In this document: one piece after another, positions 41,620 through 51,306 of the stretch
Layout of the letters: each line of letters begins with the position of its first letter
How positions within the stretch are numbered: position 1 is the first letter of the stretch
Assembly (NCBI RefSeq): GCF_003325375.1
Contig: NZ_CP030864.1
Span: 434,001 to 498,000, forward strand
Direction: 5' to 3'
Length of the DNA stretch: 64,000 nucleotides
Source: Streptomyces globosus
GTDB taxonomy: Bacteria > Actinomycetota > Actinomycetes > Streptomycetales > Streptomycetaceae
Notes under the pieces: model-generated
Database searches by the model: none
What the model was told of the DNA's origin: nothing
Seen by the model: the letters and a program-made list of their open reading frames with translations, nothing else
Program-made: the position numbers and the translations under genes

Positions 41620-41722
41620 ACCGGACGGCGCCCCCGGCCTGTCCCCGCAGGCGGCACACCTCCGCCGAATCCGCCGCACACCCCCACCCGGCCTGAGCCG
41701 GCACACGTCAGAAGGAGCACAG

Positions 41723-42739
41723 ATGCGCAGCGCACCCCTCGCGGACGCGCCCGGCATCCGGGAGCCCCTGCACGCACCCGTCGCCCACCTCACCCGGGGC
41801 GGCGTGATCGAAGGCATGCACTACGGCTCCCTCGTCGTCCTCGGCGCGGACGGCGAGGTCCGCTTCGCCCTCGGCGACATCGAGGCGGCCTGCTACCCCC
41901 GCTCGGCCCTCAAACCCGTCCAGGCCGTCGCGATGGTGCGGGCCGGCCTCCCCCTCGACGGCGCCCTGCTCTCCCTCGCCTCGGCCAGCCACTCCGGCGA
42001 GGAACGCCACCTCGCCGGGGTCCGGCAGATCCTCACCCTGGCCGGCGCCACCGAGGAGGACCTGGGCAACGTCCCCGACCTGCCCTACGACCCGGCCGTC
42101 CGGGCCACCTGGACGAGGCAGGGACGCCCGCCCTCCCGGCTCGCCCAGAACTGCTCCGGCAAGCACGCCGCGATGCTGTACACCTGCACCCTGGCGGGCT
42201 GGCCCCGGGAGACCTACCTCGACCCCGCCCACCCGCTCCAGAGAGCCATCGGCGAGGCCGTCGAGGAGCTCACCGGCCAGCGCACCGCACATGTCACCGT
42301 CGACGGCTGCGGCGCCCCCCTGTTCTCGATCTCCCTGCACGGCCTCGCCCGCGCCGCCGCCCGCATCGCCACCGCCGCGCCCGGCACGGCGGAGCACCGG
42401 GTGGCCGAAGCCCTCCGCGGCCACCCCGAGATGGCCTCCGGCGCCGGGCGGGACGTCGCCGAACTGATGCGCACCGTGCCCGGCCTGATCACGAAGGACG
42501 GCTTCGAGGGCGTCCAGGTCGCCGCCCTCCCCGACGGCCGCGCCGTGGCCGTGAAGATCGCCGACGGAGCGAACCGCGCGCGCATCCCCGTGACGGCCGC
42601 AGCCCTGGCCATGGCGGGGACCGACCCGCGGCTGCTCGCCCGGTTCACGGAGCAGCCCGTCACCGGCGGCGGCCTGCCCCTCGGCGCCGTCCGACCGGTG
42701 CCGGCCCTCGCCGCGGCAACCGCCCCCGCCCCCGCCTGA
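41723..42739 (+). CDS. type II (R. etli-like) L-asparaginase
   Basis: 338 residues of the Asparaginase_II family, unrelated to the E. coli enzymes. The serine-lysine tandems are seen in CYPRSALKPVQAVAMV (S-x-x-K) and in QNCSGKHAAMLYTCTLAGWP. SLASASHSGEERH and VDGCGAPLFSISLHGLAR complete the active-site region. It hydrolyses L-asparagine to aspartate and ammonia in the cytoplasm. AAGGAG lies upstream of ATG 41723. It works between the permease and aspartase genes. Confidence 0.9.
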   Translation: MRSAPLADAPGIREPLHAPVAHLTRGGVIEGMHYGSLVVLGADGEVRFALGDIEAACYPRSALKPVQAVAMVRAGLPLDGALLSLASASHSGEERHLAGVRQILTLAGATEEDLGNVPDLPYDPAVRATWTRQGRPPSRLAQNCSGKHAAMLYTCTLAGWPRETYLDPAHPLQRAIGEAVEELTGQRTAHVTVDGCGAPLFSISLHGLARAAARIATAAPGTAEHRVAEALRGHPEMASGAGRDVAELMRTVPGLITKDGFEGVQVAALPDGRAVAVKIADGANRARIPVTAAALAMAGTDPRLLARFTEQPVTGGGLPLGAVRPVPALAAATAPAPA

Positions 42740-42804
42740 CCCGCGCCGCCGGCCCGAATCCGGCCCAGCCGGCCCACCACCTCAGGAAGAGGACCCGTAC
42801 ACCG

Positions 42805-44214
42805 ATGACCGCCGCCACCCGCAGGGAACACGACCTGCTCGGAGACCGCGACGTCCCCGCAGACGCCTACTGGGGCGTCCACACCCTGCGCGCCACCGAG
42901 AACTTCCCCATCACCGGCACCCCCATCTCCGCGCACCCGCACCTCATCGACGCCCTGGCCGCAGTGAAGGAGGCCGCCGCCCTCGCCAACGGGGAACTCG
43001 GCCTGCTGGAGCCCGCCAAGGCCGCCGCGATCGTCGCCGCCTGCCGGGAGATCCGCGGCGGGAAGCTCCACGACCAGTTCGTCGTCGACGTCATCCAGGG
43101 CGGCGCCGGCACCTCGACCAACATGAACGCCAACGAGGTCGTCGCCAACCGGGCCCTGGAACTGCTGGGCCACCCGAAGGGCGCGTACGCGCACCTGCAC
43201 CCCAACGAGGACGTCAACCTCGGCCAGTCCACCAACGACGTCTACCCCACCGCCGTACGCGTCGCCACCGCCTCCGCGGTCCACGGCCTGCTCGACGCCA
43301 TGGCCGTCCTCCAGGAGGCCTTCGCCCGCAAGGCCGTCGAGTTCCGCGACGTCCTGAAGATGGGACGCACCCAGCTCCAGGACGCCGTGCCGATGACGCT
43401 CGGCCAGGAGTTCTCCGCCTTCGCCGTCATGATCGACGAGGACCGCAGCCGCCTCGCCGAGGCCGTCGAGCTGATCCACGAGATCAACCTCGGCGCCACC
43501 GCCATCGGCACCGGCCTCAACGCCCCCGCCGGATACGCCGAAACGGCCCGCCGCCACCTCGCCGGCATCACCGGCCTGCCCCTGGTCACCGCGGCCAACC
43601 TGGTCGAGGCCACACAGGACTGCGGCGCGTTCGTCCAGATGTCGGGCGTGCTCAAGCGCATAGCCGTCAAGCTCTCGAAGACGTGCAACGACCTGCGCCT
43701 GCTCTCCTCCGGTCCGCGCGCCGGCCTCGGCGAGATCAACCTGCCGCCGGTGCAGGCCGGCTCCAGCATCATGCCCGGCAAGGTCAACCCGGTGATCCCC
43801 GAGGTCGTCAACCAGGTCGCCTTCGAGGTGATCGGCAACGACATCGCCGTCACCATGGCCGCAGAAGCAGGACAGCTCCAGCTCAACGCGTTCGAGCCGG
43901 TCATCCTGCACTCGCTGGCGGAATCCCTCGCCCACCTGCGCGCGGCCTGCCTCACCCTCGCGGAGCGCTGCGTGGCCGGCATCACCGCCAACACCGAGGT
44001 GCTGCGCGCCGCCGTCGAGAACTCGATCGGCCTGGTGACCGCCCTGAACCCGCACATCGGGTACACCGCCGCCACCGAGATCGCCAAGGAGGCCCTCGCA
44101 ACCGGCCGCGGCGTGGCCGAACTCGTCCTGGAAAGAAACCTGCTCCCGGCCGAGAAGCTCGCCGCCCTCCTCCGGCCCGAGGCACTCGCCGGACCGCGCG
44201 CGGGCATCGCCTGA
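42805..44214 (+). CDS. aspA: aspartate ammonia-lyase
   Basis: 469 residues. The fumarase/aspartase signature is GSSIMPGKVNPVIPEVVNQV, containing the flexible SS loop with the catalytic Ser. VIQGGAGTSTNMNANEVVAN and NLGQSTNDVYPTAVRVAT (substrate loop) and KMGRTQLQDAVPMTLGQEFS complete the active site. It opens EHDLLGDRDVPADAYWGVHT as AspA proteins do. It deaminates aspartate to fumarate, which completes asparagine breakdown after the preceding asparaginase. GAAGAGGA lies upstream of ATG 42805. Confidence 0.95.
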   Translation: MTAATRREHDLLGDRDVPADAYWGVHTLRATENFPITGTPISAHPHLIDALAAVKEAAALANGELGLLEPAKAAAIVAACREIRGGKLHDQFVVDVIQGGAGTSTNMNANEVVANRALELLGHPKGAYAHLHPNEDVNLGQSTNDVYPTAVRVATASAVHGLLDAMAVLQEAFARKAVEFRDVLKMGRTQLQDAVPMTLGQEFSAFAVMIDEDRSRLAEAVELIHEINLGATAIGTGLNAPAGYAETARRHLAGITGLPLVTAANLVEATQDCGAFVQMSGVLKRIAVKLSKTCNDLRLLSSGPRAGLGEINLPPVQAGSSIMPGKVNPVIPEVVNQVAFEVIGNDIAVTMAAEAGQLQLNAFEPVILHSLAESLAHLRAACLTLAERCVAGITANTEVLRAAVENSIGLVTALNPHIGYTAATEIAKEALATGRGVAELVLERNLLPAEKLAALLRPEALAGPRAGIA

Positions 44215-44271
44215 GCAGGGCGCGGCGCCCCGGAGTGGACAGTGCGGAGGCCTCGGCGCAACACGGACGGT

Positions 44272-45516
44272 TCAGCCGGCCAGGGCCTCCGCCGCCAGCA
44301 TGCCCAGCCCCGCGAGCGCGGTCACCCCGTGGACGACGGCCCCGATGGCCGCCACCGCCCGCACGAGGGTGCGGGGCCACCCGGCCAAGGCCGAGTCGTC
44401 CCTCCGTAGGAACGCGTACCACGTCCAGGCCAGTCCGCACGCCGAAACAACGGTGATCGTGCCGGCGCCCGCGGTGTCGCGGGACTGCGCGACGACGGCC
44501 CACCCCACGCTCAGGAGCACCGGGACGAAGCACAGCAGCTCCACGAGCGCCGTGCGCGAGGTCTCGGCCCGTGGCCGCGGGGGAGCGGAGGAGGCCGGAG
44601 GAAAGAGGTCCGCCAGACCGAACTCGAAGGGGGCCTGCGGTCGAGTCGCCTCCTCGTCCTCTGCCCGCGCGAGCGCCTCAACCGCCGCTCGCATGGCGGC
44701 AGCGTCGTGATAGCGGTCCCCGGGATCCTTCGCCAGGGCCCGGGCGAGCAGCGACTCGACGGCCCCCGGAACGGAGATTCCCAGCGAGGCCAGGGACGGC
44801 GGCGGGGTGTGGAGGTGGGCGTAGCCCACGGACCAGGCGGAGTCCGCGTCGAACGGCACCCGGCCTGACAGCATGCGGAAGAGCAGGACGCCCAGCGAGT
44901 AGAGGTCGGAGCGCCCGTCCAGGTCCCGCCGCCCCTCCACCTGCTCGGGGGACATGTAGTGCGGTGTGCCGAGCACGGCACCGGTGCCGGTGAGGACGGT
45001 GCGGCCCGCCACTGCGGCGATCCCGAAGTCGGCGACCTTCGCCGTACCGTCCTCGGCCAGCAGGACGTTGGCCGGCTTGATGTCCCTGTGCACCACGCCC
45101 CGTGCGTGGGCCGCGGCCAGGGCCGCGAGGATCTGCAGGGCGAGCGGGAGCGCCTCGGCAAGCGGCAGCCTGCCCTGTGCGTCCAGCAGCTCCGCGAGGG
45201 AGCGGCCGGCCACCAGTTCCATGACCAGGTACGGGACCGGCCGGCCGCCGCCTGCCCGCCGCTCCTCGCCGGTGTCGTGGACGGAAACGATGTTCGGGTG
45301 GCTCAACCCGGCCATGGTCTGGGCCTCGCGCCGGAACCGGGTGGCCCAGCCGGGGTCGTACGGCAGGTCGTGCCGCATCGCCTTGAGCGCGACGAAGCGG
45401 CCGAGCCGCTCGTCGCGGGCGCGGAACACCTGCGCCATGCCCCCGCTGCCGAGCAACTCCGTTATCCGGTAGCGGCCTTGGGCCACCGTCGACCCCGTCT
45501 GGAAGAGTTCCCCCAT
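44272..45516 (-). CDS. Ser/Thr protein kinase with C-terminal membrane segments
   Basis: 414 residues. The kinase domain is at about 15-275: LLGSGGMAQVFRARD (Gly loop), FVALKAM (Lys), HRDIKPANVLL (catalytic loop), VADFGIA (D-F-G) and LGTPHYMSPEQVEG. The C-terminus (about 320-414) has three hydrophobic segments (ALVELLCFVPVLLSVGWAVV; ITVVSACGLAWTWYAFLRR; AVAAIGAVVHGVTALAGLGM). It has no PASTA domains, so it is not PknB of the cell-division cluster. ATG 45516 is chosen because the Gly-loop spacing fits the family. It stands alone, convergent with aspA. Confidence 0.9.
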   Translation of the reverse strand: MGELFQTGSTVAQGRYRITELLGSGGMAQVFRARDERLGRFVALKAMRHDLPYDPGWATRFRREAQTMAGLSHPNIVSVHDTGEERRAGGGRPVPYLVMELVAGRSLAELLDAQGRLPLAEALPLALQILAALAAAHARGVVHRDIKPANVLLAEDGTAKVADFGIAAVAGRTVLTGTGAVLGTPHYMSPEQVEGRRDLDGRSDLYSLGVLLFRMLSGRVPFDADSAWSVGYAHLHTPPPSLASLGISVPGAVESLLARALAKDPGDRYHDAAAMRAAVEALARAEDEEATRPQAPFEFGLADLFPPASSAPPRPRAETSRTALVELLCFVPVLLSVGWAVVAQSRDTAGAGTITVVSACGLAWTWYAFLRRDDSALAGWPRTLVRAVAAIGAVVHGVTALAGLGMLAAEALAG

Positions 45517-45703
45517 GCGCGGGATGGTAGGCCAGGGCGGCCCAGGAGGCACTCCTCGGAACCGGCCTGGGCTGCCCCCGCCCGACCGGCACGGGAGCGG
45601 GATGCACCGGTCGCCGGCTCCGCCGCGCGGCCTCCGGCACCCAGCGGATCGCCGACGCCGACGGGCCCGGCCCGACTACCGCAGTCCGCCGCCTGCCGCG
45701 GCG

Positions 45704-46570
45704 TCAGCGGGCCAGGAGCGGTGCCATGAGGTCGCGGGCGAAGTCGGCGACGGGGCGCGGCTCGCGGCCGGTCAACCGGCGCACCGCATCGGTCGTGTCG
45801 GCGTTGACACCCTCCCGGAGCAGTTGGAAGGTGCCCACCACTCCCTCGGCGAGCCAGGGCGGCAGACCCGCCTGGACCATTCCGGCCAGGGCTGCCTCGT
45901 CGGGTACGGCGACATACTCCACCGCCCGTCCGAGGGCGGTGGACAGCCGGTGGGCGACATCGGTGAAGGTGAGGGCCTCGGGGCCGGTGACCAGATGCGT
46001 CTCTCCGTCCCCGTGCTGCCCGGCGAGCACCGCGACGGCGCAGGCTGCCACGTCCCGCGGGTCGATCATGGCGATGCGGGCGTCGGCGGCGGGCAGGAAG
46101 ATCCGCCCGGCCTGCCCGATCGTCGGCAGCGAACCCAGGAGGTTCGACATCAGGAAACCGGAGCGGAGAATCACGGACGGGACCCCCGCCGAGCGCAGCC
46201 GCTGCTCGATGCGGCCGTGCTGATCGGAGAACGTCCTGGCTGCGCCGGCCTCGGCGCCGACCGTGGACAGCAGGACGACCTGCCGGACCCCGGCCGCGAC
46301 TGCGGCGTCGATCGCGTGCGCCGCGTTCTCGACCTGCCGCGGGTCGTTGGCGAAGCTCAGGAAGGCCTGATCGGCACCCGCGAAGACGGCGTGCAGCGAT
46401 TCGGGCTCGGCGAAGTCGCCCCGGACGAGGTCGACGCCGGGGCCGAGCACGGCAGCGGCCCGTCCCGGGTCGCGGGTGAGCGCGCGGAGCGGGGTGCCGC
46501 GACTACCCAGCCCCCTCACCACGTGCCGCCCGACGTTCCCGGTCGCACCGGTCACCACCACGGTCGTCAT
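45704..46570 (-). CDS. NmrA-like NAD(P)-binding reductase
   Basis: 288 residues, atypical SDR. TTVVVTGATGNVGRHVVRGL is the nucleotide loop (G-x-x-G-x-x-G), and VVLLSTVGAEAGAARTFSDQ with HGRIEQRLRSAGVPSVILR is the NmrA/QOR2-type middle. There is no Y-x-x-x-K. Relatives are quinone reductases or redox-sensing proteins. It is divergent from the DNA ligase gene. The substrate is unknown. Confidence 0.85.
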   Translation of the reverse strand: MTTVVVTGATGNVGRHVVRGLGSRGTPLRALTRDPGRAAAVLGPGVDLVRGDFAEPESLHAVFAGADQAFLSFANDPRQVENAAHAIDAAVAAGVRQVVLLSTVGAEAGAARTFSDQHGRIEQRLRSAGVPSVILRSGFLMSNLLGSLPTIGQAGRIFLPAADARIAMIDPRDVAACAVAVLAGQHGDGETHLVTGPEALTFTDVAHRLSTALGRAVEYVAVPDEAALAGMVQAGLPPWLAEGVVGTFQLLREGVNADTTDAVRRLTGREPRPVADFARDLMAPLLAR

Positions 46571-46813
46571 CGCGTCGCTTCCTCACGCCGGTTCCACAGC
46601 CGTCCACCCACTCTGCCTTTGTGCGCCACGCACCGCCCTGACCCCGTCAGGACACGCACCCTTTCACTCGTCAGGACGCCTGCACCGGGGTGCCCTTCCG
46701 GGCCGGGAGAGCCGTCGACTGCGAGGAGGCGGCGGGAGTGGGAGAGGCCGGCGGCACGACCCCGGCGCCCGGGGCCGGCGGCGTTGTCAGTGCCCTGCGG
46801 CATGATCCTCGGC

Positions 46814-48919
46814 ATGACGACTCTCCACGCCGATGAGGCGCTGTCCAGCATGTCCGGCCGCCGCGCGTACGAGGCTGCGCTCGAGCGGCTGCGCGCGGCC
46901 TCGCAGGCGTACTACGGCGACGGCGACAGCCCGCTGGACGACGCCGCCTACGACCGGCTGCGGCTGGCGGTGCTGGCCTGGGAGCAGGAGCACCCGGCGG
47001 AGGCTGCCGCGGATTCCCCCACCGGGCTGGTCGCGGACGGTGCGGCTCCGGCCGGCGACGTCGCACACACCACGCGCCTGCTGAGCCTGGACAACGTCTT
47101 CGACGCCGACGGTCTCGCCGGGTGGGGGGCCTCCGTCGAGCGGCGGCTGGGCCGTGCGCCGGCGGGCGGGTTCACCGTCGAGCCGAAGATAGACGGCGCG
47201 GCCGTGGCCGCCCGCTACCGCGGGGGCCGGCTGGTCCAGGTCATCACCCGGGGCGACGGTTCCCACGGCGAGGACGTCAGCCATGTCATCGGCCAGGTCG
47301 ACGGCCTGCCCGAGCAGCTCGCGGCGCCCGTCACCGTCGAGGTCCGGGGCGAGGTGGCCTTCACCCAGGAGCAGTTCGAGACGGCGAACGCGGTCCGCGC
47401 CGCCCACGGCGCACCGGTCTTCGCCAACCCCCGCAACGGCACCGCGGGCACGCTGCGGGCGAAGGACCGCCCGTACCGGCTCCGTATGACGTTCTGGGCC
47501 TACGGGGCGGTGGAACTGGACGGGCAAACGTTCCTGCCCCTCGGCGGCACGCATGCGGAGGTGCTGGCCGCCGTGGCCGCCGCGGGCGTGCGGACAACCG
47601 CGGACTCCCCGGCCGGGCTGCACGTCGTGGCGGATCTCGCCGAGGCGCAGCAGCGCATCGACGCCGTCGCGGCGATGCGGGCGGAGCTGCCCGTCGGCAT
47701 CGACGGTGTGGTGGTCAAGCTCAACGACACCGCCGAGCAGCGGTCGGCGGGCATGGGGACGCGGTTCCCGTACTGGGCGATCGCCGTCAAGCTGCCCGCG
47801 GTGGAGCGGCAGACGGTGCTGGAGGCGGTGGAGTGGGAGGTCGGCCGGACGGGGGTGCTCGCGCCGACCGCGATCCTGCGGCCCGTGCAGCTCGACGGCT
47901 CCACCGTCACCCGGGCCACCCTGCACAACCCCGCGGACATCCGCCGCCGCGACCTCCACCTCGGCGACACCGTCACGGTGTACAAGGCGGGCGACATCAT
48001 CCCGCGCGTCCAGGCGGCCGTGCCGGGGCTGCGTCCGGCCGGGGCCCAGCCCGTGCCGCTGCCGCAGGCGTGCCCCAACTGCGGCGGCGCGGTCGACAAG
48101 GCGCAGGAGCGGTGGCGGTGCGCCAGGGGCACCGCGTGCGCGCTGCCGGCGCTGATCGGGTACGCCGCCGGGCGCGACATGCTCGACATCGACGGGCTCG
48201 GCAGGACGTACGTGGCGGCGCTGGTCGAGTCCGGCGACGTCACCGACGTCGCGGACCTGTTCACGCTCACCGTCGGGCAGCTGACCGCGGCGTCCGGCAG
48301 TGCCAAGCGGGGCGCCAGGCTCGCCGAGCAGATCGCGGCCGCCAGATCCCTTCCCCTCAGCCGGGTGTTCTGCGCGCTGGGCGTACTCGGCACCGGGCGC
48401 AGCATGTCCCGGCGGATCGCCCGGCACTTCGGCACGATGGACGCGATCCGGGGTGCGGACGCGGCCGCGCTGCAGGAGGTCGAGGGGATCGGCCCGGAGA
48501 AGGCGCCGGTGATCGTCGAGCAGGTCGCCGCGCTGGCTCCGGTCATCGACAAGCTGGTCGCGGCCGGGGTCAACATGACCGAGCCGACCGCGCCGACGGC
48601 GCCGACCGCACCCACCGGACCGACCGGTTCGACGGCCGGGCCGGCTCCCGCCGAGGGCCCGCTGACCGGCAAGGTCGTCGTGGTCACCGGGAAGATGACC
48701 GGACCGCTGGAGGCGTACGGCCGGTCGGACATGAACACCCTGATCGAGCGGGCCGGCGGGCGCGCCGGCAGCAGTGTGAGCTCCAGGACGTCCATCCTGG
48801 TCGCCGCCCCGTCCGCGAACGGCAAGCCGAGCTCCAAGGCGGTCAAGGCCGCCGGACTCGGCGTGGAGGTCCTCACCCCGGAGACCTTCGCCGAGCTGGT
48901 CACGGCGTACCTGACCTGA
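46814..48919 (+). CDS. ligA: NAD+-dependent DNA ligase (secondary type)
   Basis: 701 residues. Domain Ia is at about 10-70 (YYGDGDSPLDDAAYDRLRLA), the adenylation site is FTVEPKIDGAAVAARY with the AMP-binding Lys, then the OB domain (GRTGVLAPTAILRPVQLDGS; TRATLHNPADIRRRDLHLGD), a zinc site (CPNCGG, and CARGTAC), helix-hairpin-helix repeats and a BRCT domain (KVVVVTGKMTG onward). A low-complexity linker (TAPTAPTAPTGPTGS) separates the HhH part from BRCT. The motif is EPKIDG rather than the usual EPKLDG, and the protein is shorter than typical 730-residue Streptomyces LigA, which suggests a second ligase. Start ATG 46814; ATG 46802 is also in frame. Confidence 0.9.
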   Translation: MTTLHADEALSSMSGRRAYEAALERLRAASQAYYGDGDSPLDDAAYDRLRLAVLAWEQEHPAEAAADSPTGLVADGAAPAGDVAHTTRLLSLDNVFDADGLAGWGASVERRLGRAPAGGFTVEPKIDGAAVAARYRGGRLVQVITRGDGSHGEDVSHVIGQVDGLPEQLAAPVTVEVRGEVAFTQEQFETANAVRAAHGAPVFANPRNGTAGTLRAKDRPYRLRMTFWAYGAVELDGQTFLPLGGTHAEVLAAVAAAGVRTTADSPAGLHVVADLAEAQQRIDAVAAMRAELPVGIDGVVVKLNDTAEQRSAGMGTRFPYWAIAVKLPAVERQTVLEAVEWEVGRTGVLAPTAILRPVQLDGSTVTRATLHNPADIRRRDLHLGDTVTVYKAGDIIPRVQAAVPGLRPAGAQPVPLPQACPNCGGAVDKAQERWRCARGTACALPALIGYAAGRDMLDIDGLGRTYVAALVESGDVTDVADLFTLTVGQLTAASGSAKRGARLAEQIAAARSLPLSRVFCALGVLGTGRSMSRRIARHFGTMDAIRGADAAALQEVEGIGPEKAPVIVEQVAALAPVIDKLVAAGVNMTEPTAPTAPTAPTGPTGSTAGPAPAEGPLTGKVVVVTGKMTGPLEAYGRSDMNTLIERAGGRAGSSVSSRTSILVAAPSANGKPSSKAVKAAGLGVEVLTPETFAELVTAYLT

Positions 48920-49005
48920 CGGCTGACCGATCGCCCGGGCTGCCTCCGCGGGTGCGGTGCCGAGCACGGCGGATCACCCGGCCTGCGGTTCGGCGGCGGC
49001 CGGTG

Positions 49006-49464
49006 TCAGCGTCCGCGGGAGATCTGCAGGAGCCAGGGGCTGGGGTGGGTGAGGGTGACGAGTTCCTTGTGCGCCGTGTCGCCGGGCAGGGGGACGACCA
49101 GCCACAGGCCGGGCGGGAAGAACCGGCTCTTGGTATAGGCGAGGCCGCCGTAGACGGAGCGGAGGAATGCGGGGACCGAGTCGCGCGGGACGTCCGGGAA
49201 CTCGACGTGGTCCACCGTGATGTTCGCGTCGTCCTCGGGGAAGAGGCGGACGCTGACCGCCGGCGTGCCTTCGAGGCCGACGAACGCCTCGTGCGGCAGC
49301 GAGCCGTCGGGGTCGAGGGCGGTGCCGATGCCGGCGGCCGTGCGGCGCGAGGTCCGGTCCGCGCCGATGTCGTCGGTGACGGTCATCTTCAGACGGTAGT
49401 CCTGCGCGATCTCGCGTATCGCGCGGACGGCCGACTCGGTCGTCGGAAGGTGCGGGGGGTTCAT
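49006..49464 (-). CDS. hypothetical protein, 152 residues
   Basis: Family not recognised. It is a soluble alpha/beta protein (SAVRAIREIAQDYRLKMTVT; FVGLEGTPAVSVRLFPEDDA; PPGLWLVVPLPGDTAHKELV). There is no signal peptide or catalytic motif. ATG 49464 lies 14 bp after the upstream gene, so the two are likely co-transcribed; ATG 49482 would overlap it. Confidence 0.65.
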   Translation of the reverse strand: MNPPHLPTTESAVRAIREIAQDYRLKMTVTDDIGADRTSRRTAAGIGTALDPDGSLPHEAFVGLEGTPAVSVRLFPEDDANITVDHVEFPDVPRDSVPAFLRSVYGGLAYTKSRFFPPGLWLVVPLPGDTAHKELVTLTHPSPWLLQISRGR

Positions 49465-49478
49465 GGGGGGATCATTCC

Positions 49479-50171
49479 TCATGAACCCGGCGGCGTGGCG
49501 CGGCCGGCCCGACCGGGCCACTCGGCGCCGACCAGCTGCCGGCTCGCCGGATCGGGGCCCCGTCGGAGAGGCGGCAGGAGTTCGCCGGGGTTCGCCGGAC
49601 GCCCTTCGGACAGCCAGAAGAGATAGTGGCGGAGGTGCTCTGCGAGGCCCCCCTCGATGTACGCGACGTACTCCCGGGCCCCGCCGGCCGCCTCGCGCTC
49701 TTCCTCCCGGTCCGAGACCGACCACTTGCCGTCCAGCGCCGCCGCCCACTCCCGTACCCGGCCCCGCTCCCTCCACCAGTCGCGGACAAGATCCGGGGTC
49801 CAGTGGCCGTCACCGTCGCAGGCGTACCCGACCATCGGGTCCTGCGCGACCGCGCCCAGCAGCCGCAACGCCTGCGCCGAGTCACGGGGCTGCCGGTAGA
49901 CGAACTCGGCGCCCCACTCGTCGTCGTACAGCACGTGCATCGGAGCGATCAGCCGGCCCGTCCAGCAGGTGTCGGTCCCGGCCCCGTAGAACGGCCCCGG
50001 CACGTTGCGCCAGTCGCGTTCCGCCCAGCGGCCGGGGCGGGCGTTCCACCAGGTACCCCGGTGTTCCGGGGCAGGCAGCCACGTGCCGCCGTCCGGCGCG
50101 GGCAGCGGCCCGCTCTCCGCGGCGCGGACGGACGGCAGCGGGTCCCAGTAGGCCATGTCCACGGGCCGCAT
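49479..50171 (-). CDS. hypothetical protein, 230 residues
   Basis: Family not recognised. It is rich in Trp, Tyr and Pro, with an extended start (MAYWDPLPSVRAAESGPLP), a central WNVPGP-like part (DWRNVPGPFYGAG; LIAPMHVLYDDEWGAEFVYR) and a helical acidic tail (YVAYIEGGLAEHLRHYLFWL). ATG at 50171 or 50156; neither has a strong ribosome site. It is followed closely by the 152-residue gene. Confidence 0.65.
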   Translation of the reverse strand: MRPVDMAYWDPLPSVRAAESGPLPAPDGGTWLPAPEHRGTWWNARPGRWAERDWRNVPGPFYGAGTDTCWTGRLIAPMHVLYDDEWGAEFVYRQPRDSAQALRLLGAVAQDPMVGYACDGDGHWTPDLVRDWWRERGRVREWAAALDGKWSVSDREEEREAAGGAREYVAYIEGGLAEHLRHYLFWLSEGRPANPGELLPPLRRGPDPASRQLVGAEWPGRAGRATPPGS

Positions 50172-50460
50172 CCTGTCAGGCGGCGCGAGTGGACGGAGAT
50201 GCACCCTGTCGCCTTCCCCCACTCCGCCGACTGGACCCGCTCGCCTCCCCTGCGGCACGAAAGCCCGGGCCGAGCACCGTGTGCAGCACGAGACCGTCTG
50301 CCGGGCGGGGCTGCTGTGCCCCATCCGGGGGAATGGCGCGCCGGTCGTGCGTGACCGGGCATGCGGGTGTGCATCGTTCCCCCAGTGCGGGCGTGCGTGC
50401 GGCAGGGTGTCCGCGGCTCTGCCCGGACATTCCGTCCGCTCCACCGAGAAGGGATGCCCC

Positions 50461-51162
50461 GTGACCGTCACCAGCCAGTCAGGTCCTCGTCCCCGACGTG
50501 TGCGCGCCGCCCTGGTCGCCGCCACCGTCATCGCTGCCGCCACCACGTTCGGCTCGGCCGGCCCTGCCCACGCCGCTTCGCTGTGCTTCAACGGCGTGAC
50601 TCCGCTTCCCGTCGTCGACGGCGAGATCAACGGCACCGAGGGCGCGGACGACATCCGCTGCCTCTCGCTGACCAACGGCAACACCCTCAACGGCCTCGGC
50701 GGCGACGACACCATCCGCATCCTCGGCCTCGTCGGCAACCTCCGCGTGTACGGCGGCGGCGGCAACGACACCATCACCGTCCGCGCGACCCTCACCGGCG
50801 GGTTCGGCAACACCGCGCTCGTCTCCGGAGGCGACGGCGACGACGTCCTCACCCTGGGCGGGCTGGAGCTCAACGGGGCCGAAGCCCGTGGTGACGCCGG
50901 GAACGACACGCTGAACATCGCGGTCATCGACCCCGGAGGGCGTGCCGAAGGCAACGAGGGCGACGACCTCCTGCAGATCGACTCCAACGCGAGCACGGTG
51001 ATGGCGGGCGGCGGCAACGACACCATCCGGGGGCTCCGGACAGACCGCATGCACCTCACCCGCGGCTCCTTCACCGACGCCGGGGACGGCACCGACACCT
51101 GCCGTCTCCGTTACCCCGAAATCGGCACCCCCGCCGTCGCGGGCTGCGAGGTCACCCCCTGA
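50461..51162 (+). CDS. secreted protein with RTX-like Asp/Gly repeats
   Basis: 233 residues. GTG 50461 has GAAGGGA upstream. A signal peptide ends near GPAHAAS. The mature part carries about six RTX-like nonapeptides (GGxGxDxUx): NGLGGDDTIRIL, YGGGGNDTITV, SGGDGDDVLTL, GDAGNDTLNIA, NEGDDLLQI and MAGGGNDTIRG. Such repeats bind calcium and fold as a parallel beta-roll outside the cell. There is no associated enzymatic domain or type I secretion signal; export is by Sec. Two Cys in the last 25 residues and two in the first part could be paired. Confidence 0.8.
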   Translation: MTVTSQSGPRPRRVRAALVAATVIAAATTFGSAGPAHAASLCFNGVTPLPVVDGEINGTEGADDIRCLSLTNGNTLNGLGGDDTIRILGLVGNLRVYGGGGNDTITVRATLTGGFGNTALVSGGDGDDVLTLGGLELNGAEARGDAGNDTLNIAVIDPGGRAEGNEGDDLLQIDSNASTVMAGGGNDTIRGLRTDRMHLTRGSFTDAGDGTDTCRLRYPEIGTPAVAGCEVTP

Positions 51163-51306
51163 TCATGCGGTGCTCGCCGAGCCGACCGCCTCGCCGGCCG
51201 CGGTTACCCGTCGAGATCCCGGCGCGAGAACGGCTTCGACACCGTCCGGGTGCCCGGCTGCGCGCGCACATCAGGTCCGCCTGCTCCTGCACCCGCCGGA
51301 TGGCCG

